Source: Thermomucor indicae-seudaticae
Taxonomy: Eukaryota > Mucoromycota > Mucoromycetes > Mucorales > Lichtheimiaceae
DNA length: 23,282 nucleotides
Direction of reading: 5' to 3'
Assembly: GCA_000787465.1 (NCBI GenBank)
Contig: JSYX01000563.1
Location: 1 to 23,282 of the forward strand
Of this stretch, positions 10,538-20,600 are shown in pieces. A program made the position numbers and the translations under genes. The notes under the pieces were generated by a model. That model saw only the letters and a list, made by a program, of their open reading frames with translations. It searched no databases and was not told where the DNA came from. Every line of letters begins with the position of its first letter. The first letter of the stretch is position 1.

Positions 10538-11311
10538 GTTCTTGGTTCTTGGTCCTGGTGTTTGTGTCATTGACGACATATACAATCTACCGTGCTTGGA
10601 GAGGAAGACGTAATTTCCTGTCTATATAACATCGTATTGATGCCTTATTTACCATGAATTGCAACAAGATTCAACAGAAAGCTCACGCTTTGTTGTTGCA
10701 TCACGTGCAATTATCAAAGAAGAAAAAGAAAGCAGAAGCATATCAGGCGTGCAAAGGGACAGTCTTTTACTTGGCATTATGTGCCATCGACATGTGACTC
10801 AACCCAGATCCAAACCCGTTAAATGACGAACACCGCCCCAACCTGATCCATGCGGAACACTGGCGGGTACCGTATTGCCGTTTTATATGGCAGGAACCTC
10901 GTAATACGAATCGGGTCAGCTGACTGTCAGGTTTATTAGGCGCGACGATGGTACAAAAAGCGCCGGTATAAGCGGGACAAGATTCTCAAGCAGACTATGC
11001 AAGTGTTTTTCAACGAACTCACCGAATTTGATGATTTCGACGGTACGTAGCAAGGGTAATGTTTGAGGTGATGACAGTGACTAACCGGTGGGTCGATTAT
11101 AGCATTGGTGAGAGTCCTGACTGGCGCTCATGAATTTAGAGTGAATACATCTGTACGCCGGGCAGACGATGAACTGCTTTGTGCGACTGATACGGCACTC
11201 GTCGAAGAAATGAGTAACCGGTTCAGTCAGATGTTTGACCGATATGATGAGACACGTAAACTGGGTGGTTAGGAAACGTATGTGCCTTATCATTAAATAT
11301 GCATGCGCAGT
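10538..11311 (+). pseudogene. SEC63: SEC63 relic 1 (truncated, internally deleted)
   Basis: Several pieces match the second SEC63 copy at 14609-17046. A hydrophobic exon 1 end (10538-10599; WFLVLVFVSLTTYTIYRAW) is followed by an intron that aligns with the other copy's, but its acceptor has become AACAAG, shifted one base. A basic cytosolic segment follows (about 10671-10790; FNRKLTLCCCITC, then a Lys/Arg run). The second membrane span, J domain and third span are missing, replaced by about 150 unrelated bases. Two exons are clean: 10940-11042 (ARRWYKKRRYKRDKILKQTM) and 11103-11251 (ALVRVLTGAHEF), joined by a good 60-base intron. The next donor, GTACGT in copy 2, is ACACGT here, and similarity stops after the following acceptor (11311). 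Sec63 is the ER membrane co-chaperone that recruits BiP to the Sec61 translocon; this copy cannot make it. Confidence 0.8.
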
Positions 11312-11646
11312 ACAGGAAAAATAATCCTTGAATTTTTGATCATGCCACGATAAAGTAAACGATATGTCCTGGAATTAAAGGTTACGTAAAGGATGATGCT
11401 TCAATTCAAAGACCAGTTCAATGATAATTTAAAGGTCGTATCATTGAACTCAACGATTACTGCTTTTGCAATAACTATAGTTTACACCCAATCCGAAGCA
11501 TTTGCGTGAGCTTTGAAGATGGGTTGCCTCGAAATTTCAGTTGCAAACTCAGACCTTAACTATGTCAGTCAGGCGGTAGAAGTTGAAAGTTATCCTTGAA
11601 TAACCCTTGAATCGTTCGAAAGCAAGCTTTATTCAAGGATTGTTCC
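11312..11646. other. Non-coding stretch after SEC63 relic 1
   Basis: AT-rich sequence with stops in all frames and no similarity to the other SEC63 copy, although the rest of that gene would be expected here. The word ATCCTTGAAT or its complement recurs (11323, 11594, 11635), suggesting small local repeats. No gene is seen. Confidence 0.5.
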
Positions 11647-11793
11647 TAGAGGCGGCAACGGGCCAGATCAGGTCAGCCTCCGTCAAACCCGATCTGGAAG
11701 GCAACCGAAATTACCTGATCCGAACCTGATCAGGCTCAGGTTCAGGTCAGGTCAGGTCAAGTTTCAGGTCATCAGATAATTCTGCCACCTCTA
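11647..11793. mobile_element. 147-bp MITE-like element
   Basis: The ends form terminal inverted repeats: TAGAGGCGGCA at 11647-11657 and TGCCACCTCTA at 11783-11793, 10 of 11 complementary. The interior is rich in CAGGT/AGGTC words. It holds a strong stem-loop with arms 11713-11729 and 11736-11752 (15 of 17 paired, six-base loop) around GAACCTGA and TCAGGTTC. The GAGGCGGCAACGGGCC-type end resembles non-autonomous hAT-like elements, and the flanking TA could also be a mariner-type target. No 8-bp target duplication is visible, so the superfamily is unsettled. It has no coding capacity. Confidence 0.6.
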
Positions 11794-11795
11794 CC

Positions 11796-11870
11796 TGCGA
11801 CATGCAGATTCGAACTGGCGATCGCTTTTGCAAGAGTCGTCTCGACTATAGATCAGTTATTAAAAAGACG
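11796..11870 (-). tRNA. Degenerate tRNA-like sequence
   Basis: Read on the - strand there is a B-box-like CCAGTTCGAATCTG with a downstream TGTCGCA that would be a 3' acceptor strand. A TTGCAAA anticodon-loop-like segment and a TAACTGATCTATAGTCGAG piece resembling a D arm lie upstream at roughly correct distances. The acceptor and anticodon stems do not pair well and the T stem has two mismatches, so it is at best a tRNA pseudogene or tRNA-derived repeat. It starts three bases from the MITE-like element's end. Confidence 0.25.
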
Positions 11871-11874
11871 ACTA

Positions 11875-14608
11875 ATCCAAGGCTTTTAATAGTTGCTTCT
11901 ACATACAGATGGTAATAATTACGTTTGAAGATTCAAATATGTGCAATAAATCACTGTTCATTTAGAGATGAGATTGGATATATACAAAGATGAGTGCGGT
12001 ATATCTACAGGTGCAAAGATAAGCTATAAATGCATAATGTAATGTTCAAAGATTTGATATGAAGAACATGTATACAGGCTAAATGAACAAGTTGATGTAG
12101 AAAATGCTTCGCTGTTGCATGCAACTTTCTAATTGTGGATGGAGACTGAGAGATAGTGCCAACCTGAAGTAATGCAGAGACGAGAACGAATACAGGTCTC
12201 GAGAGGACCGAAGTGGCTATGTACCGCTGACAGAAAAAGGTAGAAGGCAAAAAACGCGCCATCACGGACGGATACCAGACGAAAAGCAAGCCGTATTGAA
12301 GGGATTAGAGATTGATGGTTAGTAGACCTTAGACGGACGTAAAAGTGACCAAGTTGACCGGATAAACGAACGGGAGAAGATATGCGCAGCAGCACTACGC
12401 CAATAAAGGTATTTCGTGAAGAAGGTGATAGACAAGGTTGAGAGAAACAGAGGAAGCATAGTAACGAGACACCGTTGGGGATTCGTCGCGCAGTAACCCT
12501 GGAGACCACAAGGAGATGATTGATTTTGATGCAGGTCATGACGAAACCAAGAAAACGCCAAGGAGACAGAGACTTTGACATACGTATCAGATGACGATTC
12601 CACGACCAGACCCATCCATAAAGTCAGCAGTTCACCTTCACATATCCATCTAGGTACAACCACCATGACAAGACCAAGCCCATATTACACTGCTTCAAAT
12701 TCATGTTCGGATTCTACACATGTGCCCCAAAAGATCATAGTGCCTCACATACAAAGACGTGGGTCACACAAGCGCCCAGGCAGTTTGGAAGTGGCTAAAT
12801 TCAATGCTGGGTCCGAAGACCGCTGTCGCATGTTTCCACCCAACTATGCAGACGGTTGCGATTCGGAGGCTTACAATCATACTTAAATGATATTCTCCGC
12901 ACGCTCCACCAATGAACACACAACATGCTTTGGACGTCCCCTTCCTTCAAAGACAATAGCAATGAGCCAAGGGCGATCCACAAGGTCCGTTCGTACCGTA
13001 AAGTAAACTTCGAGTGTCGCATTTGATGATGAGAAGAGTGAAGATGAGAGTCGAAAGAAGAACCGAGAAATAAAAGTAATGGGGATTCCTCCCAGTTTAT
13101 AGCCGTGAGAATGCATGGCAACTGTTGATGGCCATGGCACGAGACCCATCACCCCCCCCCTAGGCTCAATTTGAACGAATCGGAAATAGCTGAACATTAT
13201 GTATCACATGCATAATCCAGGATCGCGTCAAACCTCGCCTCGCATGCTTGCGCAGTAACATCTTGGCCGAAGATTTCAAGCGTAGTCAAAGTCTCGCCAC
13301 AGAATACTATCAAGACATTTAGCAAGAGTCGGTAGATTCGACATCCTCCTATTAGGAAGCTCAAAAGAACTTTCGACGAGTGACATATGTACAATCGTTG
13401 CAAAGTATGGGGAAGACATTTCTCATGGGAGTAAACTTGGCGCAGTACGAACCTACCCGTCGATATAAACAAAGACTCGTGAACTTTCGAGTTTCCGAGC
13501 TTGCATTTTCGCAATAATCAAAGCCGCTTCTTGATGCAATGTTAAAACTTATTGAGAATTGGACATGCCCATCACTAATGAAGTGTTATCGTTTGCGAAA
13601 TCTAGCGGTGACAGGGTCGAATTACGCTTCTCAAGCTTCACCTCTGTTGTATCACTTACTGTATCACTCAACGGACAAAGTCGTGGATATCAGCACGAGT
13701 TTAATAGTTTACGGAAGTAGAAAAACCCATCGACGACAAGTGATTTCGGACCAGGCTTATTAATCCCCTGCATGAGGTCTGCTTGCCTGGCGCTTTCCGA
13801 GAACGTCTGTACCACTAGTGTCTCAACGCATTTCAGAGAAAGTATGGTGGAAATCATATTGAGTACGGTATATCAAATTCGGGTTTATTACAAGGGAAAG
13901 AGAAAAGAGAAATCTCATGGTCAGTAATAGCAGCTACGAAATGGACTAGTTTGCCAATCCCGCGGGCGAGTCTCATCAAGACATGCTTGACAGACAGGAG
14001 CTACTCACAGTGCTCCTGGCTGACGGCGTGCTATTGCCCTTATTGGCTCTTGATTATGGAATTGAGCGCTCGTCGCATGCAGGTTCCCTGATCGACTCCC
14101 AAGACTGCATTACATTGCCAACACTGTCAGAGGCTGTGAGCACACTTTACAAGTACCAGTTCTCAGTTGGACCGCAAGTTCAGTAAACTAGACAAAAAGA
14201 TAGGCAGCATCAACCTCTTGAACAGAAAACGAAGACGAAGAAACATTGCAAGTTTTGAAACAAGATTACCAAAGTCAACTAATGATTAGCGCTCCTCGGG
14301 TCTTTGAGTGCGCATTCATTAGGCGGTTGGCCCGGCTTGCATAGAATGGTCTATGCACGTTGTTTATGAGTCTGGCTTATGGACTTATGCTGGAGGCAGG
14401 TGTCCCCCTGCATTTGCCTAAGCCCCCTTTCAACGCGCGTATCAGCAGCCATATGCACCTTCAATCACTTGAAGGGCTTGCTTTTGCATCTCTCGTGTGA
14501 CACAGGGGCCTGCAGACGGTATCGTCTCGTTAGGGCTGCTTGAACTGAGTTATTTACGGGCAGCGGATGTGGGCTTGGTTTATGCTTGCCTTTTTCTCCC
14601 ATTCTCTG
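11875..14608. other. 2.7-kb stretch without an identifiable gene
   Basis: Open segments up to 150 codons exist on the - strand (12581-12129, 13197-12883, 13514-13197), and + strand segments run through 12575-12886 (with a run reading THVPQKIIVPHIQRRG) and 13983-14186. None shows a known domain or credible splice links. The - strand ORFs are Leu/Ser/Arg-rich, as expected for non-coding reading. A run of ten C lies near 13152-13161. Decayed genes or old transposons are possible, but I cannot support a specific one. Confidence 0.5.
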
Positions 14609-17046
14609 ATGACACGTCCCATTCACGACGAGGTTTTTCTTTTCATGTGGTACCTTCGTTGGGCCTTGCTTCTTCTGATGGTGCCCATGACAGCCCATGC
14701 GTTCTACAGTGCTTTCAAAGAAAGACGTAATTCAATGTCTAGATAACAACTTGTAGATGCCTTATTTAATATTGATTGCAACAGGCTTCAACAAAAAACT
14801 GAAATTCTGTCGTTGCGCGATCTGCCTGATTAAGAGGAAGAAGAATAAAAATAAGCATTTGAAGCATCTGAAGAAACAAACTTTCACTTGTCAACGGTAA
14901 GCCAAGGCGCAGTGCGGCCCTCGAGGATGTTATGATAAACACAGCAAACTTATCAGGAGAAAACATTAGACTTTGTCTGTTAGTTTTGGCCTGGCTGCTA
15001 CTTTTCCTCGTTGACACCTACGTAGTGGGATTCCTTGAAGATTGCGAACTCAAGACATTGATCCGTTTTATGATCCGTACGCAGTTCCTGAGGTTTGGCC
15101 GGCAAGTTCATCACAATATGCATATTTCCCTGTTCAGTCATCGCTAACTTTTAGGTTTTCTCACTAACCTTAGCTTGCTTCTCTGAAAACAATAAAAACC
15201 AGTTACCGGCGCCTATCACTCCGCTTTCACACGGACAAGGCAAGGACCATTGCAAAAGTAGAGGCTGAAAAAACGTTCATTGAAATCGCCGAGGCGTACA
15301 AAACGTAAGCAAACAAAAGGCGCTTACTATACTCTGGGCTGACATGAAATACTAGCTTGACGGAGAAACTTAACCGGAAAAGCGACGTCGAGCCGAATAT
15401 ACTGTTGGCTATCTATGGTTTCGTCTTCGGGTTGGTGTTGCTGTTTACATGGTTAGGACCTCGTGACACGGGAAATATGCTCAATTCCATCAGCTCACCT
15501 TTCGGGTCGTTAGGCAAGACGGTGGTTTACGAAGCGTTTACATAGCCGGGACAAGATCCTTTACGCCACCATGCGAGAGTTTGTCAAGGAACTCAAGGAA
15601 TTTGACGACTTTAACGGTACGTACCAACGAAAATTCTCGTATTGATGACATTGGCTAACATGCCAGGAAATTCTAGCATTGGTGAGAGTTTTGTCTGGCG
15701 CCCACGAATTTAAAAAGGATGTGCCTGCACGCCGGGTAGATGTTGAAATACTTCGTGCCATCGACATGGCAATCGTTGAGCAAATGCGAAGCCGATTTGC
15801 TCAAGTGTTTGACAGAGATAACGAGGTACGTAAATTCGGGGTTAAGAAAACATATGCGGCTCATAACCAAATATGCATGTGTGCAGGATACTCCTGCGTA
15901 CCGCCGGAAAGCTCGCACTCTTCTCTTTGCTCACCTCCTGCGAATTGATCTCCGCAGACTATTTAGTCCCTCAAAAATTCGCAAAATTGAGCAGGACCAA
16001 CTGTACATTGCTGAAAAGTCCGTGTTTCTACTCCAGGGTCTCTTACAAGTAGCAATCGTGAGGGAATGGCTTGGCGTGACGACACGACTTATGGACATAC
16101 AACAGCATCTGCTGCAAGCCACTTTTCCAGGGGAGCCATCAGTGAGACAGTTACCGTACGTGACAGCCCAATTGTTGCAACGGTACTATCCCGACAAAAA
16201 GAACTACATTCGCTCGGTGCAGAAACTCCTAACCATGCCGGAAAATGAGTGTAAGGCTTTATTAAGCTCTTTAAACGACCAAGAATACGCAGATGTAGTG
16301 TATGTCGCAAACCGCATTCCGATGCTTAACGTGGCCAGGGCTCTTGTCAAGGGTAAGCAAAAAGAAAATGTCGCTAAATAATGGATCTTACTGACGATTT
16401 GATAGTGGTGGGAGACGATATCATCAGGCCCAATGCAGTTATTAATTTTCTTCTTAAGCTGGTAAATGGAGAAACTCCGGAAAACCAGGATGGCAAGAGC
16501 GACATCGATGATGATGCACTGTTTGAGGAAGAGGAGCTCATCAGAAGAGCAGCAGCCCTTAATGGAATTTTTCCATTCGTACATACGCCGTTTTATCCTG
16601 GGGTAAGTGGGATACGACAAGTAGTAGAACTGTGGCATCTCATTAGTCGGTATTTCTACAGGAGAAGAAGCCATACTGGTGGATCTTTTTGGGATCCCAA
16701 GGTGAACAAAATTTTAGTTCCACCGCAGAAAGTCACGGATATTAGGGACCAGCGTACCTTTCAATTCTCCTTCCTTGGTCCTGCAAACCCAGACGTCTAC
16801 ATCTTCTGTCTCTTTGTCAAGTCTGACACGTATCTGGGTACCGACATAGTGCATGACATCCGGTTCAGAGTCGAGGACCCAGAAGACCCGTCCGCGAAGA
16901 AGCAAGGCGATGACAAGCCCGAAGATGACGCGTTGCCAGCAGTTATCAGATTCTTAAAGGAGCTAGGTTTAGCATCTGGATCGCAACAACATCAGGAGCC
17001 AGATAATGATGACGTGGACTCTGATACGAATTCTGGTGAAGAGTAA
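14609..17046 (+). pseudogene. SEC63: SEC63 relic 2 (near full-length, disabled)
   Basis: Exon-like blocks cover most of Sec63. They are TM1 (14609-14726), a Cys/Lys-rich loop (14785-14896; KFCRCAICLIKRKK), TM2 (about 14913-15060), the J domain (about 15066-15165 and 15203-15304), TM3 (15356-15451), and Brl-domain and C-terminal exons 15514-15616, 15677-15825, 15887-16352, 16406-16602 and 16662-17046. Strong signatures are FAHLLRIDL, QRYYPDKKNYIRSVQKLL, FPFVHTPFYPG, EKKPYWWIFLG, DPKVNKILVPPQKVTDI and an acidic tail. Defects: the J-domain HPD is HTD (15228-15236); an intron is reduced to 16 bases (14897-14912); the frame changes between TM2 and the J domain; the TM3 donor is out of phase with its acceptor (15452/15514); and a frameshift at 16691-16696 separates WWIFLG from DPKVNK. 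The late exons keep clean frames and consensus splice sites, so decay may be recent or partial. Confidence 0.85.
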
Positions 17047-18099
17047 TTGAAGTCTTCTCCTGCGCTTTTCCTTCGTGTCCTTGTCTTTTCTTTTTCACTC
17101 GTTTTATTGTCGCTATATGTATTAATACATGCCTGAAGTTCTTTGCTGTTGTTCAGCCTAGTGTTTATTTTCTTTTTGCTAGTCCGGCATAGTGTTGGCC
17201 TTTGCGGGAAGTGATGAATGTTGTAATTCGCCTGTGTGCATGGATCATATTCCAAAGACCCGGCTCATAATAAGACCAGTAGCCATAATGGAGCCATTAA
17301 TTATGATTTACAAACTTCACTGCCAAGGACGGTATTGCACTGTATAAATTGTCTGAAAGCGTGAAGCGACCGTTTGCTTTCCTTTTCAGATCCTTTGGCA
17401 CACAGCGTTCCCCAAAGTGTTCAGTACGCCTGATTCCCCCCCTCCGCAATCTATGGTTTGCAGACGCCTGAAACGGGTATAACCATGAATCCAGAATGTA
17501 AATCCGGAATGCCTATAGTTCTGTCCACTAGTTCAACCGGCGATGACGATTAGGTGCCGCTGATCACAGGAAAACGTTAGTATAGGGACTATAAAGAAAC
17601 TGACAGCAGCAACAATGTCGATGCAGGCGCAGAATCAGAAGCATATTCGATCGGTAACTCATGGCTACTACGATAATGATTACATATTTGAGGGGGATGA
17701 GTGGAACGGATAAACGATGCTGAAAACTCAATCATATACGAAGACAAAAGAAATAAGCTACAGTAAGTTGGGATATCAATATATCGGTGCTTAGCCAAAC
17801 GTACGTTGATACCATATGTGGCCAAAAGCAACCGCGTCCGGCAGCTCTGAAGCCATCGCTTCCGAATGATGAGAATTCATGGCCTCGTGACGAAGTTGTC
17901 GAAGAAACTACCGTCGCTACTGTAGCTTTGAACAAATCATGAATCCGTTGAGAGATCCGAATTACAAAGTCGTATTTGTGTAGCTAGGGACTCGATCGAA
18001 ACTGTGATGCAATGACGGCGCTATCTGCTATTTAGCATATTTAATCTTCCAGTTTACCCAACAGGTCTCGCTGATGCGTAATCTCATAATACACACCTT
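17047..18099. other. 1-kb stretch after SEC63 relic 2, no gene called
   Basis: The first ~200 bases are T-rich and would be the 3' flank of the SEC63 relic. At 17614-17712 a short + strand frame opens with MSMQAQNQKH and ends in a stop. At 17820-17941 another open piece ends in VEETTVATVALNKS before a stop. The two could be exons of a decayed gene, but no family is recognised and the join is not supported. Confidence 0.4.
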
Positions 18100-18399
18100 C
18101 CATTTCTGTAAAGGAGTTCTGTATCTGCTGATCTCAAAGTCGTCTGAGCGTTGTCTCGTGCCATGCTAGGAGTTGGCCTTTTCTGTGGTTACGTCTCACA
18201 GTAGCAATCACTCTTCCATTACGATGTCCCTGAGAAGCGCGCATTGTTTTGCAGTTGGTGTGTGCTTTATTGTTCGTTTTTGCTGTAGCGTCACACATTG
18301 AGTACAATATAAATTCCAAGTCGTAGAGAACGTGCGTAGGTACCGTTGTCTTGTGAAATGAGATTAAGCTCGCAAGATCAGTAATGCTGCGTAAGAAAG

Positions 18400-19300
18400 G
18401 ATACGTGACGATATTTTGTCTTCTGTAAACAGGCGATATTTTGTCGGTCTTCAGATTTGTCTCTCCCTCTGCTCTTCTGTACGCAGCTCAGCGTTTTTCT
18501 TCCAGAGCGAGAAACAGCGCATCAGCCTGCCATTACCACAGTCAAGAGTTGCTCACATAGTGAAAGCTACGATGATGTAGTTTGGATTGTGGTAGTCCTG
18601 AAAAGCTTTCATCTAACGCGCAAGCGTGGACGAAAACGGAAGTGGTGATTGGACGCGTTTCGGGAATCAGAGCGAGTCGGATAACCAGCAGTACGCAGTA
18701 TCAAATAGACCCACTGTCGGCCAGCACCTTGTACATTATTTAGCGGCTAGTTCAGACAGCTGATTGCAATCATTGTTCGACATCATTGTTGAACGCAAAC
18801 GTGGTTTGGCGCTACCAGGTTATGATCGATTTACGCCCTTTGCGTGAACTTGCTCTCGAGACAGTTCTTGAATCAGTGCCCATTGTCAGGCTAGATGCCA
18901 TGAGGTAAGCCGAAGTCAGTGAATTCTTGGATGGTGTTCCTGACAATTGGTTTCACTCTTTTGCCAGGTAGGGCTGTTGTATGCAAAGGCAAGTGGAGTA
19001 TGGCGATCAGAACTGTGGGCTACAATTATTACCGCTTTATGAGACTCTTTAAAAGGCTACAAAGTGTACTGTCGGGTGATTGCCGGGAAGATAAGCATAG
19101 ATGGGTCTGGATATTAAACCTTTGACATTCAAGGCACGCTTTGGCAACTCAAACGGGTCGTGGATGATTTTGTTCCAGGCTAAACCGTTATTGTAGATGC
19201 CTTGACCATGAGTTATGCACCTTCATGTCCGGCCATTCTTGTGTGCTTCCTCGAATATCTTCCTGCGGTTTTCATCAGGTAAGGTCATGTACTGCTCTTC
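18400..19300 (-). pseudogene. Integrase fragment, Ty3/gypsy
   Basis: The - strand begins with YMTLPDENRRKIFEEAHKNG (about 19290), the lead-in to the zinc-binding region. ACLECQRFN (19139-19113) supplies the CxxC half of the HHCC motif, and PIYAYLPGNHPTVHF resembles the start of the catalytic core. Further on, FTDFGLPHG then a DNG (about 18927-18880) mark the second core aspartate block, and IDHNLVAPNH follows. Several in-frame stops and frame changes interrupt it. A weaker match (AFQDYHNPNYI, about 18600) suggests the post-core region is also present. Confidence 0.75.
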
Positions 19301-19369
19301 GGTTGTGGTTGTGCAAATTCTAAATCATAAGTTTAGACGGTATGGCCGTTGATGTTATCCTCTTACTTG

Positions 19370-19850
19370 CTAGGCGATTTGAGTCTCGCGTTATTTTCTC
19401 CAGCTGTTTTCTTAGCGTGAAACAAGCGTGACAAATGATAATTGTCAAGACCGCATCGATCAATAGCATTGAAGGTATAGTCGAGCCAATGGATCATCGT
19501 AGGATTGGCGAACCTTTTCGTTGTGTCGGTAGATAAAGGCCCTGTAAACAGGGGAATAAGTATCCAGAGAAACTGATGAAACTTATGTGCATGAAAGGCG
19601 ATGGCAAGGCTGTTCACGCTTGATAGTGGGGTAATTCTGAAAGGGCTAATGACATGAAATCCTCATATTGGATACGGTCTTTGGGTTTACGCTGAAGCAT
19701 AGCACCATTATCAGCATTGAGTGCATTAATGGCAACACAGTATGGTTTACTAAGGACTGTATATCTACGCGAGTCTCTTTTCTGCGGGACATCCGTGAAA
19801 CGCTGCAACTCCTTTTGGCGAGTCATGGCCCAGAGTTCCTTGGCGGATTT
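19370..19850 (-). pseudogene. RNase H fragment, Ty3/gypsy
   Basis: The - strand reads SKPYCVAINALNADNGAMLQ, then KDRIQYEDFMSLALSE (19750-19640), the start of a gypsy RNase H domain in which the usual TDAS-type catalytic motif appears as INAL, so the catalytic Asp seems lost. After a stop, 19617-19363 continues with LAIAFHAHKFHQFLW, KRFANPTMIHWLDYTF and GLDNYHLSRLF, matching the rest of the domain up to the linker before integrase. It follows the reverse transcriptase fragment directly, as in intact elements. Confidence 0.8.
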
Positions 19851-19879
19851 GGTTTGCTGAAAGCATACAACCAGTGCAG

Positions 19880-20600
19880 TCAGATGGGAGGCAGAAAGTG
19901 TTTGGTCCCAGAAGTACTCCTCGATGACAAAGAAACATCGGATATCTTTCCTGGTTTATATGTCAGCCGGCCTACAACGTTGGTAAGCTTTCTCTCGTCA
20001 ACTGATATACATTGCTTACAAACAACAGAAATCGGTTGAATAAAGGCATTAAGGATAAAATGGCATTTGTGCGGATTGCGACTCGAGTTCAACTCAGTTA
20101 GACGTTGAACGACAGTTCCTTGATTAATTTATGAGTTCGCCGTGTTTTTGGAATGCATAACAACGTCATCAACGAAGATTTGCAGAACAAGAATGTCTGC
20201 AAATAGGAGGATTATCAATCTTTGGAATTCGGCGGAGACAATTGTGTCTGAGGTTGAAGGGACAGCAGCCATCGTTGGCGTCGCGACCGCAAATCTTTTC
20301 GTCTCGGTCGTCCTCGTGGATATTGAAGCGTTGGAAGCCCGGAACCACTGACAGTATAGAGGATGTCGACAATCAAACGTAGAGGATGACTGTGAGGCAA
20401 ATCGTGGTTGATATGGCGTAGAGATTTATACTGTTGCCTGGCCATCTTGTTATCGTAAGCAGCCGTCCTCTCAACTAAAGTGGAAGAGCTGCTATAAGTG
20501 GTGCTGTCTTCTAAGCATTCGTGGACAGCATCTTTGTAGAAAAGTGGGCAAACTTCTATTTTAGGCGCAAAACCTCTTCGTTTGATATACATTGGTTCTT
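19880..20600 (-). pseudogene. Reverse transcriptase fragment, Ty3/gypsy
   Basis: From about 20590 downward the - strand reads MYIKRRGFAPK, then DAVHECLEDSTTYSSSS, then INHDLPHSHPLRLIVDILYT. This follows the N-terminal part of gypsy reverse transcriptases (entry region, the segment before the first palm motif, and the PLPLIDDIL-type block). After frame changes, FQRLI and then FVDDVVMHSKN (catalytic YxDD-type box, FVDD at 20176-20165) appear. NPHKCHFILNAF and CISVDERKLTNV (about 20085-19980) match the thumb region. Stops and at least two frameshifts make it non-functional. The enzyme family copies element RNA into DNA. Confidence 0.85.

Noticed and set aside
12129..12581. 150-codon - strand open frame
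   Set aside because: Leu/Ser/Arg-rich composition, no domain, no splice context, and it overlaps other open frames. It is best seen as chance.
13152..13161. Run of ten C as a possible structured or telomeric signal
   Set aside because: It is an isolated homopolymer without repeats around it; most simply a slippage tract.
14497..14730. Open frame of 77 codons on the + strand
   Set aside because: It overlaps SEC63 TM1 in another frame; the frame giving FLFMWYLRWALLLLMVPM fits Sec63 and has an in-phase intron downstream.
16381..17046. 221-codon ATG-started frame as an independent gene
   Set aside because: It reads through two introns of the SEC63 relic (16353-16405 end and 16603-16661). The first residues and the GVSGIRQVVELWHL stretch are intron translation.
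14609..17046. SEC63 copy 2 as a functional gene
   Set aside because: It would need a 16-base intron, a mismatched splice phase at TM3, a frame change before the J domain and a frameshift in the conserved WWIFLG-DP segment. Several independent defects make this very unlikely.
19668..20039. 123-codon + strand frame
   Set aside because: It is antisense to the RT/RNase H relic, whose - strand reading has clear family motifs.
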